A stretch of DNA of 64,000 nucleotides from JBAXAM01 sp964213355 (GTDB lineage: Bacteria; Pseudomonadota; Gammaproteobacteria; UBA9339), in NCBI GenBank assembly GCA_964213355.1, contig CAXOVY010000007.1:45734-109733 (forward strand), written 5' to 3'. Made by a program: the position numbers and the translations under genes. Positions 34,846 through 43,583 of this stretch are shown here, piece after piece (the first letter of the stretch is position 1; every line of letters begins with the position of its first letter). The notes beneath the pieces are model-generated. The model saw only the letters and a program-made list of their open reading frames with translations, made no database searches and had not been told where the DNA came from.

Positions 34846-35696
34846 TTTATGCTCCTTTGAAAGCAGCTATTGATACTCTCTGCCTTAACTAAAATACCTT
34901 TAAACAATAATTCTAAGTCAACTTGGGTTTCAGCATTATTTGGGTTTGGTTGAATTATACGAAAACCACCAAATACTTTTTCTTGATATAGCGCCGCGTT
35001 CAGCGTTATCGCATCAGGATCAAACTTTTCCGCAAAACATAGGGTTTTTGCAACAGCTTCCATACTTTGTTGAAAAATTATTTTGCCTTGATCGAGCATT
35101 ACCACAGTATCAATTAGATTTTCCAGATCATGTACTTGATGGGTGGCAATAATAAAAGTTTTATCTTCAGTAAAATTAGCAATCACTAATTTCCTAAATT
35201 GACTTTTCCCCGGGATATCCAAACCATTTGTTGGTTCATCAAGTAGCAAGAGTTTACAATTAGTTGCTAGGGCAAAAGCTAGTAAAAATTTTTTCTTTTG
35301 ACCATAAGAAATATCATTCAAGTTGTTATTGGGATCAATACTGAACTCTTGGCAATTGCTACTGAAACTTTCTTGACTAAAATTTGGATAAAACGGCGCA
35401 AATAATTCTAAATATTTTTTTGCCGTTATATTTGGCAACCAAAATTCTTCGGTTAAATAAAATATATCGGCCAAAAAATTTGCGGTGCGTTTTTGTGGCT
35501 CAACACTTAAGACCTCACAACTACCACTTTTAGGAAATACCAAACCGGAAACTAATTTGAGCAATGTTGATTTGCCCGCTCCATTTTTACCAAGCAGTCC
35601 ACATATTTTCCCCGCTGTAAGCCGCCAATCTAAATTGTAAAACAACCAATCCTGGTGTTGGTATCGAAAGGAAAGTTTATTAAAATTAAGTATCAT
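34842..35696 (-). CDS. ABC transporter ATP-binding protein (YtrB/BcrA-like)
   Basis: A 284-residue nucleotide-binding protein: Walker A GLLGKNGAGKSTLLKL (about residue 36), signature ISYGQKKKFLLAFAL (a diverged LSGGQ, as is usual in this exporter subgroup), Walker B LLLLDEPTNGLDIPG and H-loop IIATHQV. A long ~75-residue C-terminal region follows. I chose ATG at 35696 because of AGGAG at the right distance; the frame stays open to 35816 but that part is promoter sequence. First gene of the ATPase–permease–GntR operon. Confidence 0.9.
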   Translation of the reverse strand: MILNFNKLSFRYQHQDWLFYNLDWRLTAGKICGLLGKNGAGKSTLLKLVSGLVFPKSGSCEVLSVEPQKRTANFLADIFYLTEEFWLPNITAKKYLELFAPFYPNFSQESFSSNCQEFSIDPNNNLNDISYGQKKKFLLAFALATNCKLLLLDEPTNGLDIPGKSQFRKLVIANFTEDKTFIIATHQVHDLENLIDTVVMLDQGKIIFQQSMEAVAKTLCFAEKFDPDAITLNAALYQEKVFGGFRIIQPNPNNAETQVDLELLFKGILVKAESINSCFQRSIK

Positions 35697-35761
35697 CAGT
35701 TGACTCCTAAAACTTGCATTGTGTCCCAACAAAATTGCTGCTTTTGTGATAGGTTCATACT

Positions 35762-35816
35762 CACTAGCTATGCTAGTGTAATAGCGATATAGTACACTAC
35801 AAAAACACATTGTCAA
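35762..35816 (-). promoter_or_regulatory. Promoter and operator of the ABC/GntR operon
   Basis: On the minus strand TTGACA (35816-35811) and TACTAT (35794-35789) are 16 bases apart. Two overlapping palindromes cover or follow the -10: TAGTGTA/TACACTA (35774-35780, 35793-35799) and CACTAGC-TAT-GCTAGTG (35762-35778). This fits autorepression by the operon's own GntR protein. Confidence 0.6.
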
Positions 35817-35865
35817 ACAAGTAATTGCAGATCTTTGAAGAAATTACGACATTGTTGATATAGCA

Positions 35866-35901
35866 CACGACTATTTCGCAAGGTATTGCGGAATAGTCGT
35901 G
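35866..35901 (-). terminator. Strong hairpin downstream of the ABC-F gene
   Basis: CACGACTATTTCGCAA (35866-35881) pairs with TTGCGGAATAGTCGTG (35886-35901) with one mismatch and a GGTA loop. No T-run follows on the minus strand, so it is either an imperfect terminator or an mRNA 3'-end stabiliser. Confidence 0.5.
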
Positions 35902-35902
35902 A

Positions 35903-37765
35903 TCAGATAAAATTTTGTAGGCTAAACCACTCTTCTTCTAGACTCTTTATTTTCCCTTTAAGAGCGGCACTTTTTTTTAAGCACTTTTCTAATTCAACTC
36001 TGTTTTCGGACTGATATATTTTTTGCTCTGCAAGCCTTGAGGTTATTTGCTCTTTTTCCGCTTGGAGCTTGCTGATTTCTTTTTCAAGTGTTTGCATTTG
36101 TTTGGCATTAGCTTTAGTCTGCTTGGTATTATCTTGCTGCGCAACCACCTCTTTTATAATTTCCTTAGGCGAATCTAAACCAGCAAACTGCTGTTTTCTC
36201 GTATCTAACAACCATTTTTGATAATCCTCTAAATCACCATTAAATTTTACAACTTTTTGGTCATTAACCAAGTAAAATTCATTCACGGTTGCTTTTAATA
36301 AATAGCGATCATGAGCAACCAACACTAAAGCACCGGTATAATCTTGCAGCGCATAAGCTAAAGCTGCACGCATTTCTAAATCTAAGTGATTAGTTGGCTC
36401 ATCCAATAAAAGTAAATTTGGTTTTTGCCAAATTAATAATGCCAAAACCAAACGCGCCTTTTCACCACCAGAAAAATCTGTTATCGGATGAAAAGCCATA
36501 TCCCCCTGAAAACCAAAACCGCCGAGAAAAGTACGCATTTGTTGCTCACGCACATTGGGATCAATCTTGAGAATATGATCTAAAGGAGAAGCTTGCATAT
36601 CGAGCTGATCGATTTGATGTTGTGCAAAATAACCTATCTTCAAATTTTTATTAAAAGAGATGGTTCCTGCACTAGCCTCCAAGACACCAGCAAGTGACTT
36701 CATAAAGGTTGATTTACCTGCACCATTGATACCGAGGACTCCGATTGCATCTTGCGGATTTAAACTAAAACTTATTTTGTTTAAAACTTTGTGTTCGCCA
36801 TAAGAGATATCAGCATTATCTATATGCACCAGGGGTGCACCACACGGTTTTGGTTTAACGAATTTAAAAGAAAAAGGTGAATCTATTTGCGTAATGCTAA
36901 CTTGTTCCATCCGTTCTAACATCTTTATGCGACTTTGTGCTTGACGCGCTTTACTAGCTTTGGCCCGAAAACGATTTATGTATTTATTCAGATGTTCTAT
37001 TTGCGCTTGCTGTTTATTATAAAGACTTCGTTCTTGTGCCAGCTGCTCGGCTCTTTGTTTTTCAAACCCCGAATAGTTTCCCGAATACATTTCTAATTTG
37101 CGATTAGTAACATAAAGAATTTTTTGTACGACATTATCTAAAAAATCTCGGTCGTGTGAAATGAGCAGCAATGTTCCATCATAACTTTGTAACCAACGCT
37201 CTAGCCAAATAATTGCGTCCATGTCTAGGTAATTAGTAGGCTCATCGAGCAGTAAAAGATCAGCGCGACTCATCAATACTTGTGCCAAATTTAAACGCAT
37301 CCGCCAACCGCCAGAAAAAGCGTTCACCGCTTTTTGCTGCTCATCTAGTCTAAATCCCAAACCAACCAGCAACTTAGCTGCTCTGGATTCCAAAGTATAA
37401 CCACCAATTTCGTAAAGGTGGTTGTGCAATTCTATTATTCGATGATCGTCGTAATCTTCTTCAGCCTTTTTTAATTGCTGCATTAACACAGCTAGTTCCG
37501 AATCACCATTCATAACATACTGCAAGGCGGATATTTCTGTATTCGGCACTTCTTGAGCCAAATAGGCAATGCGGATATTAGACTGTATATAAAGGTCACC
37601 ACCATCTGGTGGCACTTTTTGTAGCAACAATGAAAATAAGCTAGATTTACCGCAGCCGTTTACACCAATCAATCCTACTTTTTGCTTGGCAAAAATTGTG
37701 GCTGATGCTTGGTCGAATAGTATCTTATTGCCACGTTGTAAGGTGACTGATTGGAGTGTGATCAT
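35903..37765 (-). CDS. ABC-F family ATPase (YheS-like)
   Basis: A 620-residue duplicated ABC ATPase of the ABC-F family, which acts on ribosomes rather than in membranes. First domain: GVNGCGKSSLF and FSGGWRMRLNLAQVL, LLLLDEPTNYLDMDAIIWLE. Second domain: GINGAGKSTFMK, FSGGEKARLVLALL, LLLLDEPTNHLDL. The linker shows the charged P-site-tRNA-interaction stretch (NRFRAKASKARQAQSRIKML). A C-terminal coiled coil (about residues 535-620) ends the protein. Length and C-terminal domain agree with YheS. It overlaps ctpA by one base (TAATG), so it is co-transcribed with gpmI–envC–ctpA. Confidence 0.93.
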   Translation of the reverse strand: MITLQSVTLQRGNKILFDQASATIFAKQKVGLIGVNGCGKSSLFSLLLQKVPPDGGDLYIQSNIRIAYLAQEVPNTEISALQYVMNGDSELAVLMQQLKKAEEDYDDHRIIELHNHLYEIGGYTLESRAAKLLVGLGFRLDEQQKAVNAFSGGWRMRLNLAQVLMSRADLLLLDEPTNYLDMDAIIWLERWLQSYDGTLLLISHDRDFLDNVVQKILYVTNRKLEMYSGNYSGFEKQRAEQLAQERSLYNKQQAQIEHLNKYINRFRAKASKARQAQSRIKMLERMEQVSITQIDSPFSFKFVKPKPCGAPLVHIDNADISYGEHKVLNKISFSLNPQDAIGVLGINGAGKSTFMKSLAGVLEASAGTISFNKNLKIGYFAQHQIDQLDMQASPLDHILKIDPNVREQQMRTFLGGFGFQGDMAFHPITDFSGGEKARLVLALLIWQKPNLLLLDEPTNHLDLEMRAALAYALQDYTGALVLVAHDRYLLKATVNEFYLVNDQKVVKFNGDLEDYQKWLLDTRKQQFAGLDSPKEIIKEVVAQQDNTKQTKANAKQMQTLEKEISKLQAEKEQITSRLAEQKIYQSENRVELEKCLKKSAALKGKIKSLEEEWFSLQNFI

Positions 37766-39129
37766 TACCCTTGACTGCTTTTAGATTTCATCACATTCAA
37801 AGTCTTTAATGTATGTAGGGCTTCATATAACTGGTAATCTTTATATACTAACTCGAGTTCTGACTTCGACTGCTTTTGCTGCGCTGCCAATCTTTGTTTC
37901 CCATCTGCACTATCATCATCACCATCCGCATTCTGAATATGATCAATCAAAGCCGACTCATCAATTCTTGGTAAAGATTGAGCTCCCTGGTTATGCGAAA
38001 CTTGTATATCTTCTACATCAATATCTGGTTCAATACCTTTGGCTTGAATTGAGCGCCCAAGGGGCGTGTAATACAGCGCGGTAGTCAACTTAATTGCACT
38101 AGCTCGGCTAATAGGGAGTATAGTTTGCACTGAACCTTTACCAAAACTACGTGTACCAACAATAATGGCGCGTTTATGATCTTGCAAAGCACCCGCGACA
38201 ATTTCTGCAGCTGATGCAGAACCTTCGTTGATCAAAATCACTAGCGAAACATTTGGTAATAACTCACCCGCAGTAGCTGCAGCAGTTATTTGACCTTCCT
38301 CATCTTGGCCCTTAGTATAAACAATTAATTTATTGCTTTTAAGCTTGGTCGCGTCCAGGAAATCATCCGCTACTTCTACTGCAGAATCAAGTAAACCACC
38401 AGGATTACTACGCATATCTAAGATCAAACCTTTCAAATTTCCTTTTGATAACCTTTGTAGCTTTTTAATTGCTTTGACCATGTCTTTTTCTGTTGATTCC
38501 TGAAAAACAGCTAATCGGACATAACCATAGCCTGGTTCAAGTAAAACATCCTTGACAGATTTGGTCTTAATTATTTCGCGACGCAAAGTAATAACTCGTG
38601 GTTTATTTTCGTTTTTGCGAAGAATAGTCAAACTTAGCTTGCTACCTTTTGGGCCGCGCATCATGGAAACATATTCACTAGGCGTCATATCGCGCACTAG
38701 TTTATTATCAATCTGAACTATATAATCACCGGCCTTAATACCAGCACGATAGGCTGGAGTATCATCAACTGGAGTTATTACCTTAATAACACCTTGATCA
38801 GGAATCATTAGAACACCAATACCACCAAATTTTCCAGAAGTTTCCATTGCAAGTTCCTTAAGATCTTCTGGGCCGAGGTATTCCGAATGAGGATCCAAAC
38901 CAGCAAGCATTCCTTTAATAGCGCTATCAAGTAAGGCAGATACATCAATCTTCCTGTAATAATATCTTTTAATATTGGTAACAACTGTAGTTAAACGCTG
39001 TAAACCTTCTGCAGGTAAAACTATTTCTTCATCTTGAGAAGAATTTTTTTCCCAAAAAGCTACTGCTTCATTGCAAACGAACAAACTCAAGATAATATTG
39101 AAAACGATTATTTTTACGTGGCTCTGCAT
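37765..39129 (-). CDS. ctpA: S41-family C-terminal processing peptidase
   Basis: A periplasmic serine protease that trims C-terminal ends of envelope proteins, often cell-wall hydrolases or lipoproteins. It has a signal peptide (VKIIVFNIILSLFVCNEAVA), a PDZ domain (about residues 90-170, FGGIGVLMIPDQGVIKVITP), and the S41 catalytic core with Ser in LINEGSASAAEIVAGALQDH and Lys in TRSFGKGSVQTILP. ATG at 39129 has a good AAGGTG site; an alternative ATG at 39171 overlaps the envC stop by four bases. The gene pairs with the murein-hydrolase activator gene upstream, a common arrangement. Confidence 0.94.
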   Translation of the reverse strand: MQSHVKIIVFNIILSLFVCNEAVAFWEKNSSQDEEIVLPAEGLQRLTTVVTNIKRYYYRKIDVSALLDSAIKGMLAGLDPHSEYLGPEDLKELAMETSGKFGGIGVLMIPDQGVIKVITPVDDTPAYRAGIKAGDYIVQIDNKLVRDMTPSEYVSMMRGPKGSKLSLTILRKNENKPRVITLRREIIKTKSVKDVLLEPGYGYVRLAVFQESTEKDMVKAIKKLQRLSKGNLKGLILDMRSNPGGLLDSAVEVADDFLDATKLKSNKLIVYTKGQDEEGQITAAATAGELLPNVSLVILINEGSASAAEIVAGALQDHKRAIIVGTRSFGKGSVQTILPISRASAIKLTTALYYTPLGRSIQAKGIEPDIDVEDIQVSHNQGAQSLPRIDESALIDHIQNADGDDDSADGKQRLAAQQKQSKSELELVYKDYQLYEALHTLKTLNVMKSKSSQG

Positions 39130-39167
39130 AAAACACCTTATTACTAATTCTAATTTTAACTTAAAAC

Positions 39168-40304
39168 TCATCTACACCAATGCTCCGGATTAACCGGTCT
39201 ACCATTATAACGAATCGCAAAATAAAGTCCGAATTCCTCGGAACCGCTTTTACCCACTACAGCCACCATTTCACCAGTTTCGACGTGATCGCCTAGTTTT
39301 TTGCGAAAACCTTTATTATGTCCATAAAGACTCATATAACCACTTCCGTGGTCAATAATCAATAGTAACCCATAACCGGTAAACCAATCGGCATATACTA
39401 CTCTTCCTGATGAAATTGCGTGAATTCCTTGATTTTCGGGAGCTGCAATAATAATACCACTCCAACTCCAATAACTTTGTTCGATTGGGCTACCAAAATG
39501 AATTATAACCTCCCCCTTGGTTGGCCAGACAAAATGCCGACATAACTGCACCATCAACTCAGGCGATATAATGACTGTTTTGCTTGGACCAAGCCGACTT
39601 AGCCGCTCAATTAATTTTTCTAAACCTCTCTTAGCACTTATTAGTTGTTCTAGCTTTTGAGTTTGTGTAGCAATTTTATTTTTCAATGAACCAAGAATTT
39701 TATTATGCTCCTGCTCAGTTTGAACCAATTCTTGCTTTTGTTGCTGCTGTTTACTTTCAAGATTTTCCAAAATTTTGGTTTGTTTTTCAATTTGTTGTTT
39801 ATTCAGCGCAATCTGATCTAAAGCTCTTTTAATGTTATGCATCTGCTGCAGCCGCGCAACAAAAATATATTGATGATATGCCAGAAGCAGGTCGGGACTT
39901 ATATGGCTCTCTTTATTGAAAATAGTTTTAAGATAATTAGATTGTCCAATCTGGTAAGCGGCAACCATTTGAGCAGAAAATTTTTGTCGCGCTTCTTTAA
40001 GTTTCAGCTGTTGTTTAGCTTGATCATGGCCTAATTTCGCTAGAACATTTTTCTGCTGTTTAAGATTTTTTAAAGTTATCCGATAATTTGTCTCTAAAAT
40101 TTTAATTTTTGCCTTAAAATTCTTTAACTGTTGTTCGACCGATACCTGCTGCTTTTCTTTTTGATCAATATCCGTTTTAACTTTAGTGATTTGCTTGAGC
40201 AAACTTTTAAGCTTAACGTGATTGCTTGCAGCACCGGCTGGTGCGCATAGACAAGTAAGGCACAAGATTATTATGGCTACTTTTTTATAGAAAGGCTTTA
40301 ACAC
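39168..40304 (-). CDS. envC: EnvC-like murein hydrolase activator
   Basis: A 378-residue periplasmic protein with signal peptide (to about residue 25), a long coiled coil (about residues 27-235) and a C-terminal LytM/M23 domain (FVWPTKGEVIIHFG … GIHAISSGRVVYADWFTGYGLLLIIDHGSGYMSLYGHN). The first zinc ligand motif (HxGxD) is replaced by SWSGIIIAAP, so the domain is degenerate, as in E. coli EnvC, which activates amidases instead of cutting peptidoglycan. It lies two bases after gpmI, matching the E. coli gpmM–envC order. Confidence 0.93.
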   Translation of the reverse strand: MLKPFYKKVAIIILCLTCLCAPAGAASNHVKLKSLLKQITKVKTDIDQKEKQQVSVEQQLKNFKAKIKILETNYRITLKNLKQQKNVLAKLGHDQAKQQLKLKEARQKFSAQMVAAYQIGQSNYLKTIFNKESHISPDLLLAYHQYIFVARLQQMHNIKRALDQIALNKQQIEKQTKILENLESKQQQQKQELVQTEQEHNKILGSLKNKIATQTQKLEQLISAKRGLEKLIERLSRLGPSKTVIISPELMVQLCRHFVWPTKGEVIIHFGSPIEQSYWSWSGIIIAAPENQGIHAISSGRVVYADWFTGYGLLLIIDHGSGYMSLYGHNKGFRKKLGDHVETGEMVAVVGKSGSEEFGLYFAIRYNGRPVNPEHWCR

Positions 40305-40306
40305 AT

Positions 40307-41860
40307 TTATGAACCAAGCTTCACCATCGGCTCCCCAATCATTTCCTTTGGTTTTTCAATTCCCATCAGGTATAACAATGTTGGCGCAACATCAATCAAT
40401 TTACCTATATCTTTGGTAATAGTTGCTGGACGCCCCACATAAATAAATGGAACCAAATTAGTAGTATGAGCGGTAAAGGGCTGCCATGTTTCCAAATCAA
40501 TCATTTTCTCAGCATTGCCATGATCAGCAATTATCACTACTTCGCCACCAACTTCTTGAAGAGTATTAACGGCGCGCCCAAGACACACATCAACAGCTTC
40601 AATCGCTTTTACTGCCATATCAAAAATACCAGTGTGTCCCACCATATCTGGATTAGCATAGTTACAAATAATCAGGTCATACTTTTTCAGACGAATAGCC
40701 TCAAGTAATTTTTCTGTAACCTCAAATATACTCATTTCTGGCTTTAAATCATAAGTCGCAACTTTTGGTGATTGCACCAAAATACGATCTTCTTTATCGA
40801 AAGGCTGTTCACGACCACCATTAACAAAATAAGTAACGTGGGCATACTTTTCGGTTTCAGCAATTCTTAGCTGGGTACAACCACTCGCGGCTACAGTTTC
40901 ACCTAAAATATGGGTTAAATTATCGGTTGGATAGGCCACTTGAACTTTTAAATCTGCTGCATATTCAGTCAACGTTACATAATCAGTAAGCTTGGGCGTA
41001 AATTCGCGCTTAAAACCATCAAATTGTGGATCAGTAAAAGCATAGCTCAATTCGCGGCCACGATCAGAACGAAAGTTCATAAAAATAATTGAATCGCCAT
41101 CCTTTATAGTAATTGGCTTCTCATTTTCAGGATGAATCGCAGTTGGCTTCACAAACTCATCATTTTCTCCACGCGCATAAGCAGATTTTAATGCAGTCAC
41201 CGCATCAGTGACATGATAATCGGTTTTGCCTAAAGTAAACAAATCATATGCAAGCTGCACACGTTCCCAACGCTTATCACGATCCATACCATAATAGCGT
41301 CCACCAATTGAAGCTATCTTACCACAACCTAAGCTCTGCATCTTATTTAGCATCGATTGAATCGGCCCTAAAGCAGATTGAGGGGGCGTATCACGACCAT
41401 CAAGAAAAGCGTGCACATAAATATTTTTCAATCCACGCTTAACTGCCAATTCAACCATGGTTTCGATGTGTGTATTGCGACTATGTACACCTCCGTTGGA
41501 AAGCAAACCAAAAACATGAAGAGAGCTACCTGCGGCAATAGTATCATCAACAGTTTTGTTCAATACTGGATTTTTAAAGAATTCACCGATTTCAATTGCC
41601 AAATCAATTTTAGTTAGATCTTGCAATACGTAACGTCCGGCACCAATATGCAAATGGCCAACTTCAGAATTACCCATCTGGCCACGCGGCAAACCAACAT
41701 CCAAACCGGAAGCTGACATTAACGCGTGCGGATATTTTTGCCATAATTGATCAAAATTCGGTTTTTTCGCTGCGATAACAGCGTTGCCCCTAGTTTCTTC
41801 GGTACAACCCCAACCATCAAGAATCAGAAGCATAATCGGACGATGCTCTAATGTAGCCAT
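40307..41860 (-). CDS. gpmI: 2,3-bisphosphoglycerate-independent phosphoglycerate mutase
   Basis: GpmI interconverts 3- and 2-phosphoglycerate in glycolysis using two metal ions. The 517-residue protein has LLILDGWGC at the start, the phosphoserine loop PRGQMGNSEVGHLHIGAG, HAFLDGRDTPP, and the C-terminal metal-binding blocks NYANPDMVGHTG and VVIIADHGNAEKM. ATG at 41860 follows AGAGAG; an upstream ATG at 41893 is possible but exceeds family length. It leads gpmI–envC–ctpA–ABC-F. Confidence 0.97.
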   Translation of the reverse strand: MATLEHRPIMLLILDGWGCTEETRGNAVIAAKKPNFDQLWQKYPHALMSASGLDVGLPRGQMGNSEVGHLHIGAGRYVLQDLTKIDLAIEIGEFFKNPVLNKTVDDTIAAGSSLHVFGLLSNGGVHSRNTHIETMVELAVKRGLKNIYVHAFLDGRDTPPQSALGPIQSMLNKMQSLGCGKIASIGGRYYGMDRDKRWERVQLAYDLFTLGKTDYHVTDAVTALKSAYARGENDEFVKPTAIHPENEKPITIKDGDSIIFMNFRSDRGRELSYAFTDPQFDGFKREFTPKLTDYVTLTEYAADLKVQVAYPTDNLTHILGETVAASGCTQLRIAETEKYAHVTYFVNGGREQPFDKEDRILVQSPKVATYDLKPEMSIFEVTEKLLEAIRLKKYDLIICNYANPDMVGHTGIFDMAVKAIEAVDVCLGRAVNTLQEVGGEVVIIADHGNAEKMIDLETWQPFTAHTTNLVPFIYVGRPATITKDIGKLIDVAPTLLYLMGIEKPKEMIGEPMVKLGS

Positions 41861-42023
41861 ATTTTCTCTCTGAATAATTCTTAAGTAAACCATTGTAACG
41901 GTATTATAAATAATCTCAATAAAGCAAAGAACTTTTTGTTTTAGAATCTTAGATTTTTTACTCAGCTTAATCTATAATGCGCCCACAAATAAAATATGAA
42001 AATAATTTTTCAGGCGATAACTT

Positions 42024-42458
42024 ATGATAACTATGAAACAACTCCTATCTTTTATACAAAACCATTGGCCACTATGTACAGCAGCTGGCGCAGTGTTAGC
42101 GTTATTGGTTTTTGAAGAATTCAAAAACAAAATAGGCGGGATACCAAGAACCTCAGCACAGGACGCAACGTTATTACTCAATCGTGAACATGCTGTAACT
42201 ATTGATCTACGCGATCAAAAAGCATTTGCGAGCGGTCATATTCTGGACTCAATTAACATGGTACGTGCGGATTTTGATGCTCATATAAAAAAAATCGAAT
42301 CCCACAAAAACCACACTCTAATCTTAGTAGATGACACTGATACTAATGCCGCATCAATTGGCGCTAAGCTGCAAAAAAACGGGTTTGCTAAGATCTATAT
42401 TCTGGCAGGAGGCCTACAGGCCTGGAAAGATGCACATCTACCTCTAACAAAAAACTAA
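42024..42458 (+). CDS. Membrane-anchored rhodanese-like protein (YibN-like), catalytic Cys absent
   Basis: A 144-residue protein with an N-terminal membrane helix (LCTAAGAVLALLVF) and one rhodanese fold: TIDLRDQKAFASGHILDSINM and the end IYILAGGLQAWKDAHLPL. The catalytic Cys loop is replaced by LVDDTDTNAAS, so sulfurtransferase activity is not expected. In E. coli the order is gpmM … yibN–grxC–secB–gpsA; here the rhodanese gene is directly followed by secB, with grxC missing. A TATAAT at 41973-41978 may be its -10. Confidence 0.9.
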   Translation: MITMKQLLSFIQNHWPLCTAAGAVLALLVFEEFKNKIGGIPRTSAQDATLLLNREHAVTIDLRDQKAFASGHILDSINMVRADFDAHIKKIESHKNHTLILVDDTDTNAASIGAKLQKNGFAKIYILAGGLQAWKDAHLPLTKN

Positions 42459-42473
42459 AGGAGAACTAACTAT

Positions 42474-42944
42474 ATGACAAAACATCACCATGAAGCAAAC
42501 ACCCAAGCTCAGACCGAAGCACAACATGAATTTAGCATTCAACGTATCTATATCAAAGACCTCTCCTATGAGGCGCCAAGCACACCGGAAATATTTCAAA
42601 CTGAATGGGTACCGCAAGTTGCTTTTAATTTACATACTGACTCCAAAAAAGTAACTGATGATGTTTATGAAGTAGTATTACAAATTACAGTTACGGTTAA
42701 ATTGAAAGATACAACCGCATTTTTAGTTGAAGTGAAACAAGCAGGCATATTTACCGTAAAAGGCTTCACCAAAGAACAACTTGATCCAATGCTTGGTAGC
42801 TTCTGCCCTAATATTTTATTTCCCTATGCGCGCGAACTTATATCTGCAACTATCAGCCACGGCAGCTTCCCGCCATTATATTTAGCACCAATTAATTTTG
42901 ATGCCCTGTATCAAGAGCAGCTGCAAAAACACCATAAGAAATAA
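42474..42944 (+). CDS. secB: Protein-export chaperone SecB
   Basis: SecB is a tetrameric chaperone that keeps preproteins unfolded and hands them to SecA. The 156-residue protein has the typical core FSIQRIYIKDLSYEAPSTPEIF, VTVKLKDTTAFLVEVKQAGIF and the SecA-facing FPYARELISATISHGSFPPLYLAPINFDALY (given as adjoining conserved blocks). AAGGAG precedes the start. It lies between the rhodanese-like gene and an exported protein of unknown function. Confidence 0.97.
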   Translation: MTKHHHEANTQAQTEAQHEFSIQRIYIKDLSYEAPSTPEIFQTEWVPQVAFNLHTDSKKVTDDVYEVVLQITVTVKLKDTTAFLVEVKQAGIFTVKGFTKEQLDPMLGSFCPNILFPYARELISATISHGSFPPLYLAPINFDALYQEQLQKHHKK

Positions 42945-42953
42945 GATGTTTAT

Positions 42954-43574
42954 ATGAAATTTCTTATAACTATTATTTTATTAATTCTATGCAGCACTAC
43001 ATTGGCACTAGATAATCAGCCCATTCAATGCCCGCAGTTTAACGGCGTCGCACTACAATTTGCGCTAGCACAAACTAATATGCAATCTCCTTTTAGTCTT
43101 GAGCAACTACAAAATGCTCTTGGCCAAAGCAAACCAGAATCTACTGCTGTAACGGCAACCTATACTTGGACCTATAAAAGTCGCATATTACTTGTTAGTG
43201 CCAGCAACAGTGATCTCACGAAAAAAATGCTTACGGGTAATGACGATGGGAGTCTAACTTCAAAACAGATGGAACAGGCTTATGAAAAATTAAAAACCGC
43301 AACCTCAATCTGGACTATTAAAGAAATAGAACGTCAACTTGGTCCAGGACGTATCACTCGCACCAAATCACAAAATTATAGCTGGCACTGTGGTATTGGA
43401 TCATTAGAAATTACAACTGATCAAGATAACAATATCACTGCTGCAAGCATTAGTTATAAAACCTCCCAAAATAAAAACATTATCGAGGCTCAATTGGGTT
43501 TTAATCACCCAACATGGGACATCGCTACCGACTCATTTAGTGGGTCTTATCGAGCATGGAAGCGTTCGTTTTAG
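42954..43574 (+). CDS. Exported protein of unknown function
   Basis: I do not recognise this 206-residue protein. A clear Sec signal peptide (MKFLITIILLILCSTTLALD) is followed by a soluble region of mixed composition with two cysteines in the mature part (ICPQF-like QCPQFNG near residue 24 and WHCGIG near residue 145) that could form a disulfide. Stretches such as LEQLQNALGQSKPES and IKEIERQLGPGRITRTKSQNYSWHC, followed by LEITTDQDNNITAAS, suggest two copies of a small helix–strand module in which a short helix precedes a β-hairpin. It is 9 bases after secB, so likely in the same operon. Confidence 0.75.
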   Translation: MKFLITIILLILCSTTLALDNQPIQCPQFNGVALQFALAQTNMQSPFSLEQLQNALGQSKPESTAVTATYTWTYKSRILLVSASNSDLTKKMLTGNDDGSLTSKQMEQAYEKLKTATSIWTIKEIERQLGPGRITRTKSQNYSWHCGIGSLEITTDQDNNITAASISYKTSQNKNIIEAQLGFNHPTWDIATDSFSGSYRAWKRSF

Positions 43575-43583
43575 AACCCCCCG

